Counted from the first letter of the stretch, positions 16,301 through 23,788 are shown. The stretch is DNA of 27,306 nucleotides from JANNHP01 sp031404455 (GCA_031404455.1 JANNHP010000030.1:1-27306), one strand, 5' to 3'. Numbers and translations are program-made. Notes: generated from the letters alone by a model not told the origin.

Positions 16301-17935
16301 CGTGCCGGGGTTGTCGTACCTGTCGCCGCGGCGCCCGCGGATCTCCTCGAGCCGCGCGACGAAGGCGGCGTCGTCCTCAGCCTGCTTCGCCGCGGCGATC
16401 GCCGCCCGCTCGTCCGACTCGACGTCCGCGAGCAGCTTCGCGGCCCGCTCCGAAGTCTCCGCGCCGGCGCTCCCGGTCGCCGCCAGCGCAACGGCCTTCT
16501 TCGCCGCGGCGACGGCGCCGGCGAAGTCCCTCGCACCGCGGTGGTCGCTCGCCTCGGCCATCGACTTCGAGACCGACTCCGCGGTCCGCGCGAGCCGTTC
16601 GTCCTCCTCCGCGCCGAGGTACATGAAACCCGCGCCGCCGGCGACAACGGCGACGAGGACCACGGACGCGAGGACGATCGTGCGGACGTGCGCCGACTTC
16701 TCGGCCGCCGCCTTCACGCGCTCGCGGGCGGCGGCGGCCCTCGCGTCCTCGGCCTTGACGCGCGCGTTCGCCGCGACGATCTCGGCCTTGCGCGTGCGCG
16801 CCTCGACGCCTGAGAGGTGCTTCGTCACGGCGTCCGCGACCGCCCCCGCGTCGGCGAACCGCCCGCCGGGCGCAGCCGCGAGGCACTTCTTCGCGATCGC
16901 GACGAGATCCGCGTCGGCGCCGCACGCTGCGAGGCGCTCGTACGCGTCGTCGAGCCGGCCCTGCGCCGCGAGGAGGATCTGGTCCCGTTCGCTGCCGAGG
17001 AACGGCGCGTCGCCGGTGAGGATCGTGCAGAGAACGGCGCCGAGCGCGAAGACGTCCGTCTTCTCGTCGATCTCCCGGCCGATCGCCTGCTCCGGCGACA
17101 TGTACCCGGGCGTTCCCATGACCGAGCCCGCCTGCGAGGCCGATCCCTCGCTGCCGGTCCGGACCGTCGCGATCAGGCTGATGTCGCGCGCGACCGCCTC
17201 CGCGGGCCGCTCCGGCGCGCCGCCCTCGCGGCCGAGCACCTTCGCGAGGCCCCAGTCCACGACCTGCACCTCTGCGAACGCGCCGAGCATCACGTTCGAG
17301 GGCTTGAGATCGCGGTGGACGACGCGGCGGCTGTGCGCGTACGCGATCGTCCGGCAGACCTGCTCGAACACGGCGAGGAAGCGGCTCAGTCCCTCCTTCG
17401 GCGACTGGCGCTCCGCGAGCAGCGCCGCGAGGGTGCGGCCCTTGACGAGCTTCATCGCGAAGAACGGCCGTCCGTCGGCCTCGAGGCCGATGCTGTAGAC
17501 GGGGACGATCCCGGGGTGCTGGAGCTGTCCGCCGATCTGCGCCTCCTCGACGAAGCGCGCCAGCACGGCATCGTTCCCCGCGTACTCGGGGCGGAGCACC
17601 TTCAGCGCGACGTCGCGGCCGAGATCCCGGTCGCGGCCCTTGAAGACGACGCCGAGCCCGCCGCGGGCGATCTCTCCGAGCACCTGGTAGCGGCCGTCGT
17701 CGCCCGCGCGCTCGGCACTGCCCGGAGGCAGCAACCGCAGCACGGGCGAGAGCGCGTCGTGCTCGTCGCGGAGCAGCACGCGCGGCGCCGCGCCGGTCAT
17801 CCGCGCGATCGCGGCGGCGACGCCCCGGACGGCGTTCGGCTTCTTCGCCCCGAATGCGACGCCGAGCCCGAAGTCGAGCGAGTCGGGGTCGATCACCTCC
17901 GGCTCGGTCGGTTGCCGGCGCGAGTCCTCGACCAT
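13310..17935 (-). CDS. Transmembrane Ser/Thr protein kinase with TPR array (kinase A)
   Basis: This 1541-residue protein has an N-terminal extension of about 82 residues and a Hanks-type kinase domain with G-loop GEIARGGLG (88-96), Lys112, HRDLKPSN (207-214) and DWG (227-229) in place of DFG. GSVMGTPGYMSPEQA ends the activation segment. A coiled coil and one TM segment (about 419-441, TIVLASVVLVAVVAGGAGF) come next. A linker domain with DPDPWRNRLRDASARRD follows, then about 17 TPR-like units (LDPQ/LDPG spacers), then the C-terminal block (YNAACVALLAASG ... LPADERAAWTSFW). The ATG at 17935 has GGAGGA four bases upstream; the frame before it lacks homology. It lies 52 bp after the ECF sigma gene and its stop overlaps the kinase B start, so the three are likely one transcription unit. 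The substrate is unknown; the sigma factor is a reasonable guess. Confidence 0.95.
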   Translation of the reverse strand: MVEDSRRQPTEPEVIDPDSLDFGLGVAFGAKKPNAVRGVAAAIARMTGAAPRVLLRDEHDALSPVLRLLPPGSAERAGDDGRYQVLGEIARGGLGVVFKGRDRDLGRDVALKVLRPEYAGNDAVLARFVEEAQIGGQLQHPGIVPVYSIGLEADGRPFFAMKLVKGRTLAALLAERQSPKEGLSRFLAVFEQVCRTIAYAHSRRVVHRDLKPSNVMLGAFAEVQVVDWGLAKVLGREGGAPERPAEAVARDISLIATVRTGSEGSASQAGSVMGTPGYMSPEQAIGREIDEKTDVFALGAVLCTILTGDAPFLGSERDQILLAAQGRLDDAYERLAACGADADLVAIAKKCLAAAPGGRFADAGAVADAVTKHLSGVEARTRKAEIVAANARVKAEDARAAAARERVKAAAEKSAHVRTIVLASVVLVAVVAGGAGFMYLGAEEDERLARTAESVSKSMAEASDHRGARDFAGAVAAAKKAVALAATGSAGAETSERAAKLLADVESDERAAIAAAKQAEDDAAFVARLEEIRGRRGDRYDNPGTHAEYATAFREAGFDLESGTPHDLGGRIRAHGDAFAVQVAAALDEWAWLRRYVPSLEETGAGRIEQAAQLADPDPWRNRLRDASARRDAVALRELAAQADVAALAPQTVDLLGKSLGEAGLPDVEIDVLRRAVNARPDDFWIRVHLAQTIVATLPDGADEALAHATAALALRPRATVAWNVLAIGHQAARDWKSAIAATEEAAQIAPGFAWYHSRLSELYCLANDRKRAIEASREAVRLAPTWVEGRWTLVRALAEEGRLDEALREANEGVRIGGRDPYSLVVLGQVAGLKGDKAVARAAFEDALRAAPEWPTARLSFATFLAELAHDDAGALAQYAEALRLTPAGDAKARAHLHQHIGVVRHDHGDLDAAVTECAEAVRLDPQSAERRCRLADVLRSKGDLPRALDECRQALRLDPQYADAHASLGSVLHAMALATQEPTSQRSRYEEALRSCRRSIELDARSVKGHFALCRLLLAVGEVDAAVASARETVRLDPMGAAAHAALGVSLAHQRLWDAALAECKRAIELEPGDASVHAETGYVHELKGDVLAAIASWQESIRLQPGRADTHSRLGAALANLRRFEEAVRHCTEADRLGAKGLHQDIASLLLRLGRPKEALEHALRARAAKPDQADLAGLVGAMRQECGDAAGAGAAFAEAIRLAPRDAAVRYRLGWTLQLAHRHKDAAAQFGEAVRLDPGNAWYRNWLADALADDGALEEAIESRREAVRLDPGQADYLIWLGFDLGRMHRDAQALETARSAVRVRPGSSHARHGLGRALMSSGAFSDALAEFRAGRERRAADPRWDAETDEGADEDIAACERLLALEPKLDAIRRGTLVPRGAADRSDFFDLCVFKRCYAAAARLWHEDIAAGASSAGEGADLRYNAACVALLAASGAGEDAGQLPASARADLRRQAVALLRKSLDHLRGEIRSPETPAARDAAHGTRLWACDPDLDTVRGAEAIAKLPADERAAWTSFWEELDVLIVEADERERRP

Positions 17936-17987
17936 GGGTTCCTCCGTCGCAGGTCCGCAAGTCGATTCGGTTTCGCGGCGGGAATCC

Positions 17988-18671
17988 CTAACGAATCGCG
18001 TGAAGGAGCCTGGCGCACTCGGCGTCCACGTCCGCTCTGGTGCCCGGATGGTGGAAGAGGACGACTTCGCGGAGGGCCTCGCGGTACTCGTCCCGCGCCT
18101 TGGCGTACTCGCGATGGACACGTTCGGCGTCCTCGCCGAGGCGGGTGGCGATCTCCCGGATCGGCAGACCCTCCTCGAACCGCAGACGGAGCAGTTCGAC
18201 GCGCTTCGCCATCGCGCCGCCGCCCGCCGCCGCGCGCTGCGCCAAGAGCTCGCGCGCCTGCTCGAGGAGCGACGCCGCCCACTCGCGCTCGAAGATGGAC
18301 GAGAGCGCGGCCGTCTCCGCGGGGATCTCGTCCGGATGGAACGAGCTGTCGGTCACCCCGGCCCGCCGCTGCGCGTGCGCCCGCTCGCACCGGAGCGCCA
18401 CGATGCGGATCACGCCGCAGAGGTACGCGCGGAAACCGCCGTCGCGCGCCGGATCGACGCGGCCGAGCGCTCCGCCGTCCCGGAAGCAGTCGACGAACAC
18501 TTCCTGCGCGGCGTCGTCGATCTCACCGGCGAGCGGCGATCCGCTCCACCGCGCGGCGAGATACGCGCGGACGACGGGCATGTAGCGGCGCGCGAACGCT
18601 TCGCGATCGTCCGCACGGCCCGCGGCGGCGCCGAGGACGACGGTCCAGCAGGTTGCGGTCGATTCGGGCAC
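17988..18671 (-). CDS. ECF-type RNA polymerase sigma factor
   Basis: This 227-residue protein shows a region 2 helix pair (AFARRYMPVVRAYLAARW ... EIDDAAQEVFVDCFRDGG) that binds core RNA polymerase and the -10 element. It also has a region 4 helix-turn-helix (RVELLRLRFEEGLPIREIAT and RLGEDAERVHREYAKARDEY). A short C-terminal tail (HHPGTRADVDAECARLLHAIR) extends past region 4. The start is GTG at 18671. No anti-sigma factor gene is adjacent; instead a kinase gene follows 52 bp later. Sigma-kinase pairs of this kind are known from planctomycetes, where phosphorylation is thought to replace anti-sigma control. Assignment to the ECF class is clear; the exact ECF subgroup and target promoters cannot be told from the sequence alone. 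Confidence 0.92.
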   Translation of the reverse strand: MPESTATCWTVVLGAAAGRADDREAFARRYMPVVRAYLAARWSGSPLAGEIDDAAQEVFVDCFRDGGALGRVDPARDGGFRAYLCGVIRIVALRCERAHAQRRAGVTDSSFHPDEIPAETAALSSIFEREWAASLLEQARELLAQRAAAGGGAMAKRVELLRLRFEEGLPIREIATRLGEDAERVHREYAKARDEYREALREVVLFHHPGTRADVDAECARLLHAIR

Positions 18672-18678
18672 CGGCGCG

Positions 18679-18708
18679 ATTGTGCGGACGCGAGCGCCGC
18701 GGCGTCAA
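18679..18708 (-). promoter_or_regulatory. Possible promoter of the ECF sigma-kinase unit
   Basis: On the minus strand, TTGACG (18708-18703) and CACAAT (18684-18679) are separated by 18 bp, the same spacing and near-identical hexamers as the candidate at 656-685. The -10 ends 7 nt before the GTG start at 18671, so a transcript from it would be leaderless or nearly so. It lies in the 49-bp gap after the thioredoxin reductase stop, which would let the sigma-kinase genes be transcribed independently of it. Confidence 0.35.
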
Positions 18709-18720
18709 GCGCCGCTGTCT

Positions 18721-19656
18721 TCAGTGAGCGCCGTGCTGCGCTTCGAGCCAGCGCTCCGCGTCGATCGCGGCCATGCATCCCGAGCCCGCGGCGGTCACCG
18801 CCTGTCGGTAGACGTGGTCCTGGCAGTCGCCGCACGCGAACACGCCCTCCACGTTTGTCTTCGAGCCCGCGTGCGTGACGAGGTAGCCGTTCTCGTCCGT
18901 CGTGAGCTGACCGCCGAGGAACTCGGTCGTCGGCACGTGGCCGATCGCGATGAAGAAGGCGTCGGTCGGGAAGTCGCGGACCTCGCCCGTCATCACATTC
19001 TTCAGCTTCAGCGCCTCGAGCTTCTTCTCGCCGATCGCCGCCTCGATGACGGTGTTCCAGACGAACTCGATCTTCGGGTTGTCCATCGCGCGCTTCTGCA
19101 TGATCTTGCTCGCGCGGAGCGTCTCCGTGCGGTGGATGACGTAGACGCGCGTGCCGAAGCGTGTGAGGAAGTTGGCCTCCTCCATCGCCGAGTCGCCGCC
19201 GCCGACGACGCAGATCGTCTTCTGCTTGAAGAAGGCGCCGTCGCACGTCGCGCACGTCGAGACGCCACGGCCCATGAGCTTCGACTCGCCGGGGATGCCG
19301 AGCGTCTTCGACTTGGCACCCGTCGCGACGATGACCGCCTTCGCGCGGATCTCCTCGCCCTCGACCCACACGCGGAAGGGGCGGCTCGAGAAGTCCACGC
19401 GCTCGACGTCCTTGTCGATCATCTCGGTGCCGAAGCGCTCGGCCTGCTTGCGCATCTCGTTCATGAGGTCCGGGCCCATGATCCCGTGGTGGAAGCCGGG
19501 GAAGTTCTCGACCTCGGTCGTCGTCATGAGCTGGCCGCCCGGCTGGTAGCCGCAGTACTGCACCGGCGCGAGGTTGGCGCGCGCGGCGTAGATGGCGGCC
19601 GTGTAGCCGGCCGGGCCGGCGCCGATGATGATCACGTTCTTCGCGGTGTCGGACAT
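18721..19656 (-). CDS. trxB: Thioredoxin reductase (NADPH)
   Basis: This 311-residue flavoprotein is of normal bacterial TrxB length. It shows the FAD motif IGAGPAG (11-17), the redox-active CATC pair (135-138), the second Rossmann motif VGGGDSA (151-157) and the C-terminal FAD motif VFACGDCQD. It passes electrons from NADPH through FAD and the disulfide to thioredoxin in the cytoplasm. The NADPH 2'-phosphate loop reads HRTETLRASK (175-184), lacking the second arginine of the usual HRRxxxR, which could alter coenzyme preference. The ATG at 19656 is chosen because it directly precedes the FAD-binding strand; longer frame upstream is not homologous. It is divergent from the gene at 19781 and lies 49 bp upstream of the sigma factor on the same strand. 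Confidence 0.96.
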   Translation of the reverse strand: MSDTAKNVIIIGAGPAGYTAAIYAARANLAPVQYCGYQPGGQLMTTTEVENFPGFHHGIMGPDLMNEMRKQAERFGTEMIDKDVERVDFSSRPFRVWVEGEEIRAKAVIVATGAKSKTLGIPGESKLMGRGVSTCATCDGAFFKQKTICVVGGGDSAMEEANFLTRFGTRVYVIHRTETLRASKIMQKRAMDNPKIEFVWNTVIEAAIGEKKLEALKLKNVMTGEVRDFPTDAFFIAIGHVPTTEFLGGQLTTDENGYLVTHAGSKTNVEGVFACGDCQDHVYRQAVTAAGSGCMAAIDAERWLEAQHGAH

Positions 19657-19780
19657 GGGGGACCTCGGGGTGTTCGTCTCGGTTGAACCGCCGATCCTAG
19701 CGGCGCATTCGACGTCTCCGAACGGACGCCTGCGCCCGGCGAGACCCGGCGGCGGCCCGAGGCCGGTACGATGGCGGCGC

Positions 19781-21232
19781 ATGCGGGGGTTCCTCGTCGG
19801 TGCGGCTCTCGGCGCGGTCCTGGGGATCGCGGGAACCCTCGCGTGGATGCCGTCGCCCGCACCGGAGACGACGGAATCGGCGCGCGAACGCACCGTCCCG
19901 CGCGTGCCGCCGCGCGGCGACGGGGTCCGCGCGCGCGCTGCCGTTGCCGCGGCGACGAACGAGACTGCGGTTGCCCCGCCGGTCGTCGTCGCGGCACCCG
20001 CGCCGGTCGCAGGAGACATCGACCTCGAATCCGCGACGATCGAGAGCCTCGTCGCGCTCCTCGCGCGGTACGAGACGAGCAAACTCCCGGGCGACGGCCG
20101 AGTCCACGCGCTCGTGAAGACGATCGCCCGCCGCTTCCCCGAGTACCGCTACCCCGCCGACGTCGTCCGCCGATGGTCGAAGCGCAACGACGGGAATGTG
20201 CTCGCGGCGGCGCTCGAGACGTGGACCGACGATCAGCTCATGGAGGAACTCGGACGCGCGTTCGACGTGGCCGATCCGGTCTTCGATCCCGGACTCGGGG
20301 CGCGGTGCGGAGGGGCGCTCGGCAGCCGCGGCGCGCTCCTGCCGTCGGAACTCTGCCGCCGTCTGCTCCGTGACGACGAGCCCGCACGGCGCTCGAACGG
20401 CGCGTGGTTGTCGATCTACGCACGGGAGATCGACCTCGATCGGATGAAGGAGATCGCCGCGAGCGACCCCGCGCGCGAGCCGCGGAGCCAGGCGTTGTAT
20501 GCGTTCCACGCGCTCGTCGAGTCGGGACGTCTGCGCCCGGAGGACGTCACCGCCACGATCGTCGCGGCGACGCGCGACCCGGACGAGAGCGTCCGCTGCG
20601 CCGCCGCGAGCGCGCTCGTCGTCGCCGGCGCGGACGGCGCGCGCGCCGCGATGGAGATCCTCGCGCGAGACGGGTACGTCAGCGAGGCGGACGATCTGGT
20701 GGTGGCGGCGGTGACGGACGGCCTCGCGGGCGAAGTGCTCGACCTGCGCCTCGGCCCTCGCGTCGACAGGCACGTCGCGTTCGCCCTCGCCGAACTGGCG
20801 CCGACCCGACCCGAGCTCATCCGCGCGATGAAGGCGCGGCTCCCCGAACTGGTCCGGGCGATCGCGAGCGGCTATTCGGACGACACCCGCGAGTTCTTCA
20901 TCGGTGTCCGCGTGGCCGGAGACGTCCCGAGCGTCGCGGCGTACGCCCTCGACCGCGACGAGGACCCGGACGTGCGGATGGCCGCGATCGACGCCCTCGT
21001 GGCGGACCCGGCGAGCGCGATCGACGGACGCGACGTCGCCCGGCGGATCGCCGCGGACCGTCGCGAACCGTCTGCCACCCGCATCGACGCGATCGAACGG
21101 CTCGATCAGGACGTCCCGGAGGAGCAGCGCGAAGCCGTGCACGCGGAGATGCGGCGCTTCCTCGAGGGACTCCTCGCCGAGGAGTCGAACGAGCGGGTGC
21201 GGCTCGAGGTCGCCCGCCTGCTCGCGGAGTGA
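19781..21232 (+). CDS. Membrane-anchored or secreted HEAT-like repeat protein
   Basis: This 483-residue protein opens with an uncleaved anchor or signal peptide (MRGFLVGAALGAVLGIAGTLAW), followed by a Pro/Ala/Arg-rich linker to about residue 80. The rest is helical with weak HEAT-like units: RDPDESVRCAAASALVVAG, DEDPDVRMAAIDALVADP and NERVRLEVARLLAE at the C-terminus. No catalytic motif is visible. It is not clearly related in sequence to the HEAT pair at 6218-9239. The ATG at 19781 is chosen because the hydrophobic segment starts immediately after it; the frame extends upstream to 19625 only through sequence antisense to trxB. Its 124-bp divergent intergenic region with trxB must contain both promoters. 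Function unknown; a scaffold role in the envelope is the most that can be inferred. Confidence 0.85.
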   Translation: MRGFLVGAALGAVLGIAGTLAWMPSPAPETTESARERTVPRVPPRGDGVRARAAVAAATNETAVAPPVVVAAPAPVAGDIDLESATIESLVALLARYETSKLPGDGRVHALVKTIARRFPEYRYPADVVRRWSKRNDGNVLAAALETWTDDQLMEELGRAFDVADPVFDPGLGARCGGALGSRGALLPSELCRRLLRDDEPARRSNGAWLSIYAREIDLDRMKEIAASDPAREPRSQALYAFHALVESGRLRPEDVTATIVAATRDPDESVRCAAASALVVAGADGARAAMEILARDGYVSEADDLVVAAVTDGLAGEVLDLRLGPRVDRHVAFALAELAPTRPELIRAMKARLPELVRAIASGYSDDTREFFIGVRVAGDVPSVAAYALDRDEDPDVRMAAIDALVADPASAIDGRDVARRIAADRREPSATRIDAIERLDQDVPEEQREAVHAEMRRFLEGLLAEESNERVRLEVARLLAE

Positions 21233-21368
21233 CGGCGGTCCCCCTCCGCGCGCCCGCCAGCCTGGGATTCCCTCCCGCTCGCGGCGCGTCTCCCGGACCC
21301 TCCGCGCTCGACATCACCTGCGCGCCCCTCCCGCCTCGCAGCGGCAGGCGCTGATAGAAGAGAGCCCC

Positions 21369-23741
21369 ATGAAGAACCACCTCCTCGCGGCCCTGGCCGC
21401 GTTCCTCTGCGCCGTTCCCTGCCTCGCAGCCCCGATCGAGGCCGAGTTCGACGGCGCCAGGCTCGCCGACACCCTCACGGGCAGGGTCGCCGACCCGGCG
21501 AACGAGGTCCGGATCACCGCCTACGTGAGCGCGGGATCGACGGTGACGGCGACGCTCTCACCCGACACGACCGCCGCCACGCCGATCGCGGGCCTCACGA
21601 TGACCCTCCTCGACGGCATGGGCGTCGATCAGCAGGTGACGGGCAGCGCCTACGACAAGTCGGTCGCGGGCTCGGGCGTCGTCACGTGGAAGAAGGTCCC
21701 CCTCACCCAGACGGGCAACTTCACGTTCGTCGTCCGCGGAACGTCCGCGGGCGACTGGAGCCTCAAGCTCTCGGGCGCGCTCGCGACGCTCAAGGTCACC
21801 ACGAACTCGACGACCGGTCTCGGCGTGAGCGCGGAGGCCGAGGTCTCGTTCGACGGTCTCGCGAACTCGACCCTCTCGTACTCGCTGAACGCCGCGACGG
21901 GCTCCAAGTTCAAGGGTGAGCTCGTCCGGATCGACCCGCCCACCGGACTGCCGATCGTCCCCGACGTCCTCTCGGCGAAGGGCAAGGTGACCCTCGACGA
22001 GGACGGCAGCTACCGCCTCGTCTTCAAGAACGTGGGCGGCGGGCTCGGCGCGTGGACGGCGAAGACCACGGTCACCCCGGCGGCGCTCGTCGCCCGGCGC
22101 GGCTACGTGAGTCCCGCGATCACGGTGTTCGTCCCGAACGTCTCGAAGATCACGCCTTCATCCGACTTCCAGCGCAACGACGCCTCCGACGTCACGCTGA
22201 CGGGCAAGAACTTCCAGCCGGGCGCCGACGTGCGGCTCGTGCGCAACGGCTTCGCGGACATCGTCGGGACTCGGGTCGTCGTCGTCTCCGAGAAGGAGAT
22301 CCGCTGCACGCTGAACCTCGACACCGGGCCCGTCACCGGCGTGGACTCGCTCGGCACCTGGAACGTCGGCGTCTGGAACGCGCCCGTGTACATGACGCCA
22401 GGCGACCCGGCGACGCTCGTCAAGGACTCGCCGACGAGCACGAAGAAGAAGACGTTCAACTGCCTTTCGGCGACGTCGATCACGCTGCCGAAGGGCGTGA
22501 CGAAGAACACCGAGGTCTGGCAGCTCGACTTCAACGGCGACTTCCAGAACGATCTGAACCGCATGGGTCTCGGGTCGGACGACGCGACCACCCAGGGCTT
22601 CGCCCGGGAGGCCGTCCAGGCCTACGTCGTCTGCTTCCTGCGCGACGTCTTCCGCCAGAACGAGACGAACGGGAACCTGTCGAAGACGAACTCGCCCGCG
22701 ATCTCGTTCGTCGTCACGAACGTGCCGAACCCCGCCGGGAAGGCCGGGGAGGACTACAACCGCATCTCGATCGGCGGCGCCTACGAGACGGGCGACGACC
22801 GCGCACCGACCGAGCCGCTCCTCTGGGGCTTCGCGCCGCTCGACCCGGGCAATACGCACCGCGACGACCTGTCGATCGACCGGACCGACATTTTCGGCAA
22901 CACCACGCGCATCGGCCACGGCGCCCGCACGCGCGTCCTCGATCCCAACGCACCGGAGGCGAGCGCGTCGTGGATCGCCGCGACCGCGCCGCTCCGCCAG
23001 ACTCCGCTGACGTCCTCCGATCGCTTCTACTTCTCGCAGAACTTCCGGCCGGCGAACCAGGGCCAGGCGAACCGCTACCGGGACATCGTCAACCAGGTGA
23101 CCCGCGCGTCGCGCGAGATCGCCGCGATCTGCGCTCACCACATCGGACGCTCGATGGGACTCACGGACGACGGCTTCGGGCCCATGGACAACCCCGACAC
23201 GGCAGGCAACTTCTGGCTCGCGAACGGACTCCTCGACTTCTCGACGGACGACATCCAGACGCTGCGCGACAACGCGGTCCCGAACACGCTGCCGGGCAAG
23301 TCGGGCAACCTGATCATCGGGTACTTCGCGCTCATCTCGACGCAGCCGTCCAACCTGCCGCCGTCCACCGCCGCGATCGCGTATTCGGCGGACTGGAACT
23401 ACGTCGGCGGGCGGGCCAACGCCAAGCTCGGGGACTTCACCGTGAAGTACCAGAACACGATCGACTACGGCGGCGTGCGGCTCCCGTCCGTCCCCGGTGC
23501 GGTCACCGTGGACTACACGCGTCTCTCCATCACCAACACGCCCGTCTACATCAGCACCGCGTCGGGACTCCCCTACGGCGGGATCACGTTCTACCGGATC
23601 ACGGTCACCGACAACGTCCGCGGCGGCACGTCCGCGTTCATCTACCGCCTGAACGTGTACCCCAACTTCAACATGCTGCCGACGTCCGGGACGGTCTTCC
23701 TCCGCGCGACCGACCTGCAGAACTACATCAACAGCAACTGA
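21369..23741 (+). CDS. Large secreted multidomain protein with IPT/TIG-like and degenerate zincin-like regions
   Basis: This 790-residue protein has a signal peptide (MKNHLLAALAAFLCAVPCLAA). Two beta-rich regions (about 24-130 and 130-250) resemble pre-peptidase C-terminal domains, for example TGNFTFVVRGTSAGDWSLKL. An IPT/TIG-like segment follows at about 255-345 (ITPSSDFQRNDASDVTLTGK, then NFQPGADVRL). Residues 355-640 resemble a secreted metallopeptidase fold: AHHIGRSMGLTDD (589-601), then GPMDN and LLDFSTDDIQTL, matching the order of zinc helix, Met-turn and final helix in matrixin-like zincins. However, the HExxH glutamate is His591 and the second histidine is Arg594, so proteolysis is unlikely. 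A beta-rich C-terminal domain completes it. The ATG at 21369 follows an AGAAGAGAG ribosome-binding region. Probably an exported surface or matrix protein; exact role unknown. Confidence 0.87.
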   Translation: MKNHLLAALAAFLCAVPCLAAPIEAEFDGARLADTLTGRVADPANEVRITAYVSAGSTVTATLSPDTTAATPIAGLTMTLLDGMGVDQQVTGSAYDKSVAGSGVVTWKKVPLTQTGNFTFVVRGTSAGDWSLKLSGALATLKVTTNSTTGLGVSAEAEVSFDGLANSTLSYSLNAATGSKFKGELVRIDPPTGLPIVPDVLSAKGKVTLDEDGSYRLVFKNVGGGLGAWTAKTTVTPAALVARRGYVSPAITVFVPNVSKITPSSDFQRNDASDVTLTGKNFQPGADVRLVRNGFADIVGTRVVVVSEKEIRCTLNLDTGPVTGVDSLGTWNVGVWNAPVYMTPGDPATLVKDSPTSTKKKTFNCLSATSITLPKGVTKNTEVWQLDFNGDFQNDLNRMGLGSDDATTQGFAREAVQAYVVCFLRDVFRQNETNGNLSKTNSPAISFVVTNVPNPAGKAGEDYNRISIGGAYETGDDRAPTEPLLWGFAPLDPGNTHRDDLSIDRTDIFGNTTRIGHGARTRVLDPNAPEASASWIAATAPLRQTPLTSSDRFYFSQNFRPANQGQANRYRDIVNQVTRASREIAAICAHHIGRSMGLTDDGFGPMDNPDTAGNFWLANGLLDFSTDDIQTLRDNAVPNTLPGKSGNLIIGYFALISTQPSNLPPSTAAIAYSADWNYVGGRANAKLGDFTVKYQNTIDYGGVRLPSVPGAVTVDYTRLSITNTPVYISTASGLPYGGITFYRITVTDNVRGGTSAFIYRLNVYPNFNMLPTSGTVFLRATDLQNYINSN

Positions 23742-23788
23742 AAGTCCGTGGGCAAGTCGCGAGGCGCGGCTTGCCCACGGACTTTCAG
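23738..23788. terminator. 19-bp-stem hairpin, probable bidirectional terminator
   Basis: CTGAAAGTCCGTGGGCAAG (23738-23756) and its exact complement (23770-23788) enclose a 13-nt GC-rich loop. The stem starts over the stop codon of the 790-aa protein gene. The right arm ends ACTTTC and the left arm begins GAAAGT, giving a short U-run in either direction. It lies between convergent genes (stops at 23741 and 23945), the usual place for a bidirectional terminator. Such hairpins are often repeated across a genome; copy number cannot be judged here. Confidence 0.72.

Noticed and set aside
13469..16813. 1114-codon open frame on the + strand opposite kinase A
   Set aside because: It mirrors the TPR coding strand, is Arg-rich without recognisable motifs, and the opposite strand has clear kinase and TPR domains.
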